From DATIUV01 sp049322755 (GTDB lineage: Bacteria; Pseudomonadota; Gammaproteobacteria; Burkholderiales; UBA6910), in the NCBI GenBank assembly GCA_049322755.1, contig JBMOQX010000040.1, forward strand, positions 15,446 through 79,445: 64,000 nucleotides of DNA, read 5' to 3'. The translations under genes were made by a program, and so were the position numbers. Of the stretch, positions 63,870 to 64,000 are shown piece by piece (the stretch's first letter is position 1; every line of letters begins with the position of its first letter). The notes under the pieces are model-generated. The model searched no databases and had not been told where the DNA came from. It was given only the letters and a program-made list of their open reading frames with translations.

Positions 63870-64000
63870 CTACCCCAGCATGTCGGCCCAGATGTTCTGG
63901 CCCCAGGCCCAGGCGTACTGGCCCTCGAGCTCGCTGCGGGCGCTGGAGACGCCGCCGGCGCCGGCCACCGTCACCATGGTCTTCTTCTCCGGGTCGAACT
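63870..64000 (-). CDS. C-terminal end of an unrecognised gene
   Basis: The last 42 or so codons of a gene entering from the right edge, ending in TAG. The visible end includes FDPEKKTMVTVAGAGGVSSA and YAWAWGQNIWADMLG. Not enough is present to name a family. It is followed by a hairpin terminator. Confidence 0.6.
   Translation of the reverse strand, partial: FDPEKKTMVTVAGAGGVSSARSELEGQYAWAWGQNIWADMLG

Overview
The window is GC-rich (about 70%), densely coded on both strands and free of rRNA or tRNA genes. The mix of genes suggests a betaproteobacterium, perhaps of the Rhodocyclales (Thauera/Azoarcus type): rlmJ, a pqi lipoprotein, an NdvB/NdvC-like beta-glucan pair, PPK2, PPDK behind a perfect FNR box, and a C39/ATP-grasp/GCS2 cluster. 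This placement is an inference from gene content.

Layout. 1-2300: rlmJ (cut by the window edge), a pqiC lipoprotein behind a collapsed pqiA/pqiB fusion, a MazG-like pyrophosphatase and a TerB-like protein. 2302-23317: a co-directional (minus) RTX type I secretion island. In transcription order it holds an ABC exporter with a broken frame, a lipoprotein, a 1547-aa RTX protein with a lipase-like domain, a 147-aa unknown protein, a 3416-aa RTX/VCBS protein, a UGT-like glycosyltransferase and an HlyD adaptor. Upstream lie AT-rich DNA, a truncated antitoxin gene and a 336-bp TA-flanked MITE. 24507-29485: two GH17-type membrane glucan genes, the second with a structured leader of about 220 nt.

29509-45009: mostly housekeeping and stress genes (PPK2, Fe-alcohol dehydrogenase, DEAD-box helicase, PPDK, SrkA kinase, flavin-barrel/GAF pair, cytochrome c, TonB, ankyrin protein, infA), with two decayed genes. 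Two clear regulatory sites are a consensus FNR box upstream of ppdK and four hexamers at exact 11-bp spacing upstream of the cytochrome c gene. 45144-48835: a coupled pair, an enolase-superfamily racemase/epimerase and a fatty-acid-hydroxylase/GH3 adenylating-enzyme fusion. This is the best candidate for an undescribed acyl-amino-acid-like pathway. 48938-54316: small proteins, an ABC protein with a degenerate ATPase, and a GH1 glucosidase.

54461-64000: a GST, then a translationally coupled peptide-ligase-like operon (C39 protease-like, RimK-type ATP-grasp, GCS2) whose fourth member, an N-formylglutamate-amidohydrolase-like gene, is broken. A decayed DUF3014 gene and scrambled DNA follow. The right end holds two alpha/beta hydrolases (one missing its N-terminal half), a DJ-1/PfpI protein, a TauE/SafE exporter and the end of an unrecognised gene.

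The window has an unusual number of broken reading frames. Some are real deletions (pqiAB, aldo/keto reductase). Others are single-base slips in GC runs that could be assembly errors.
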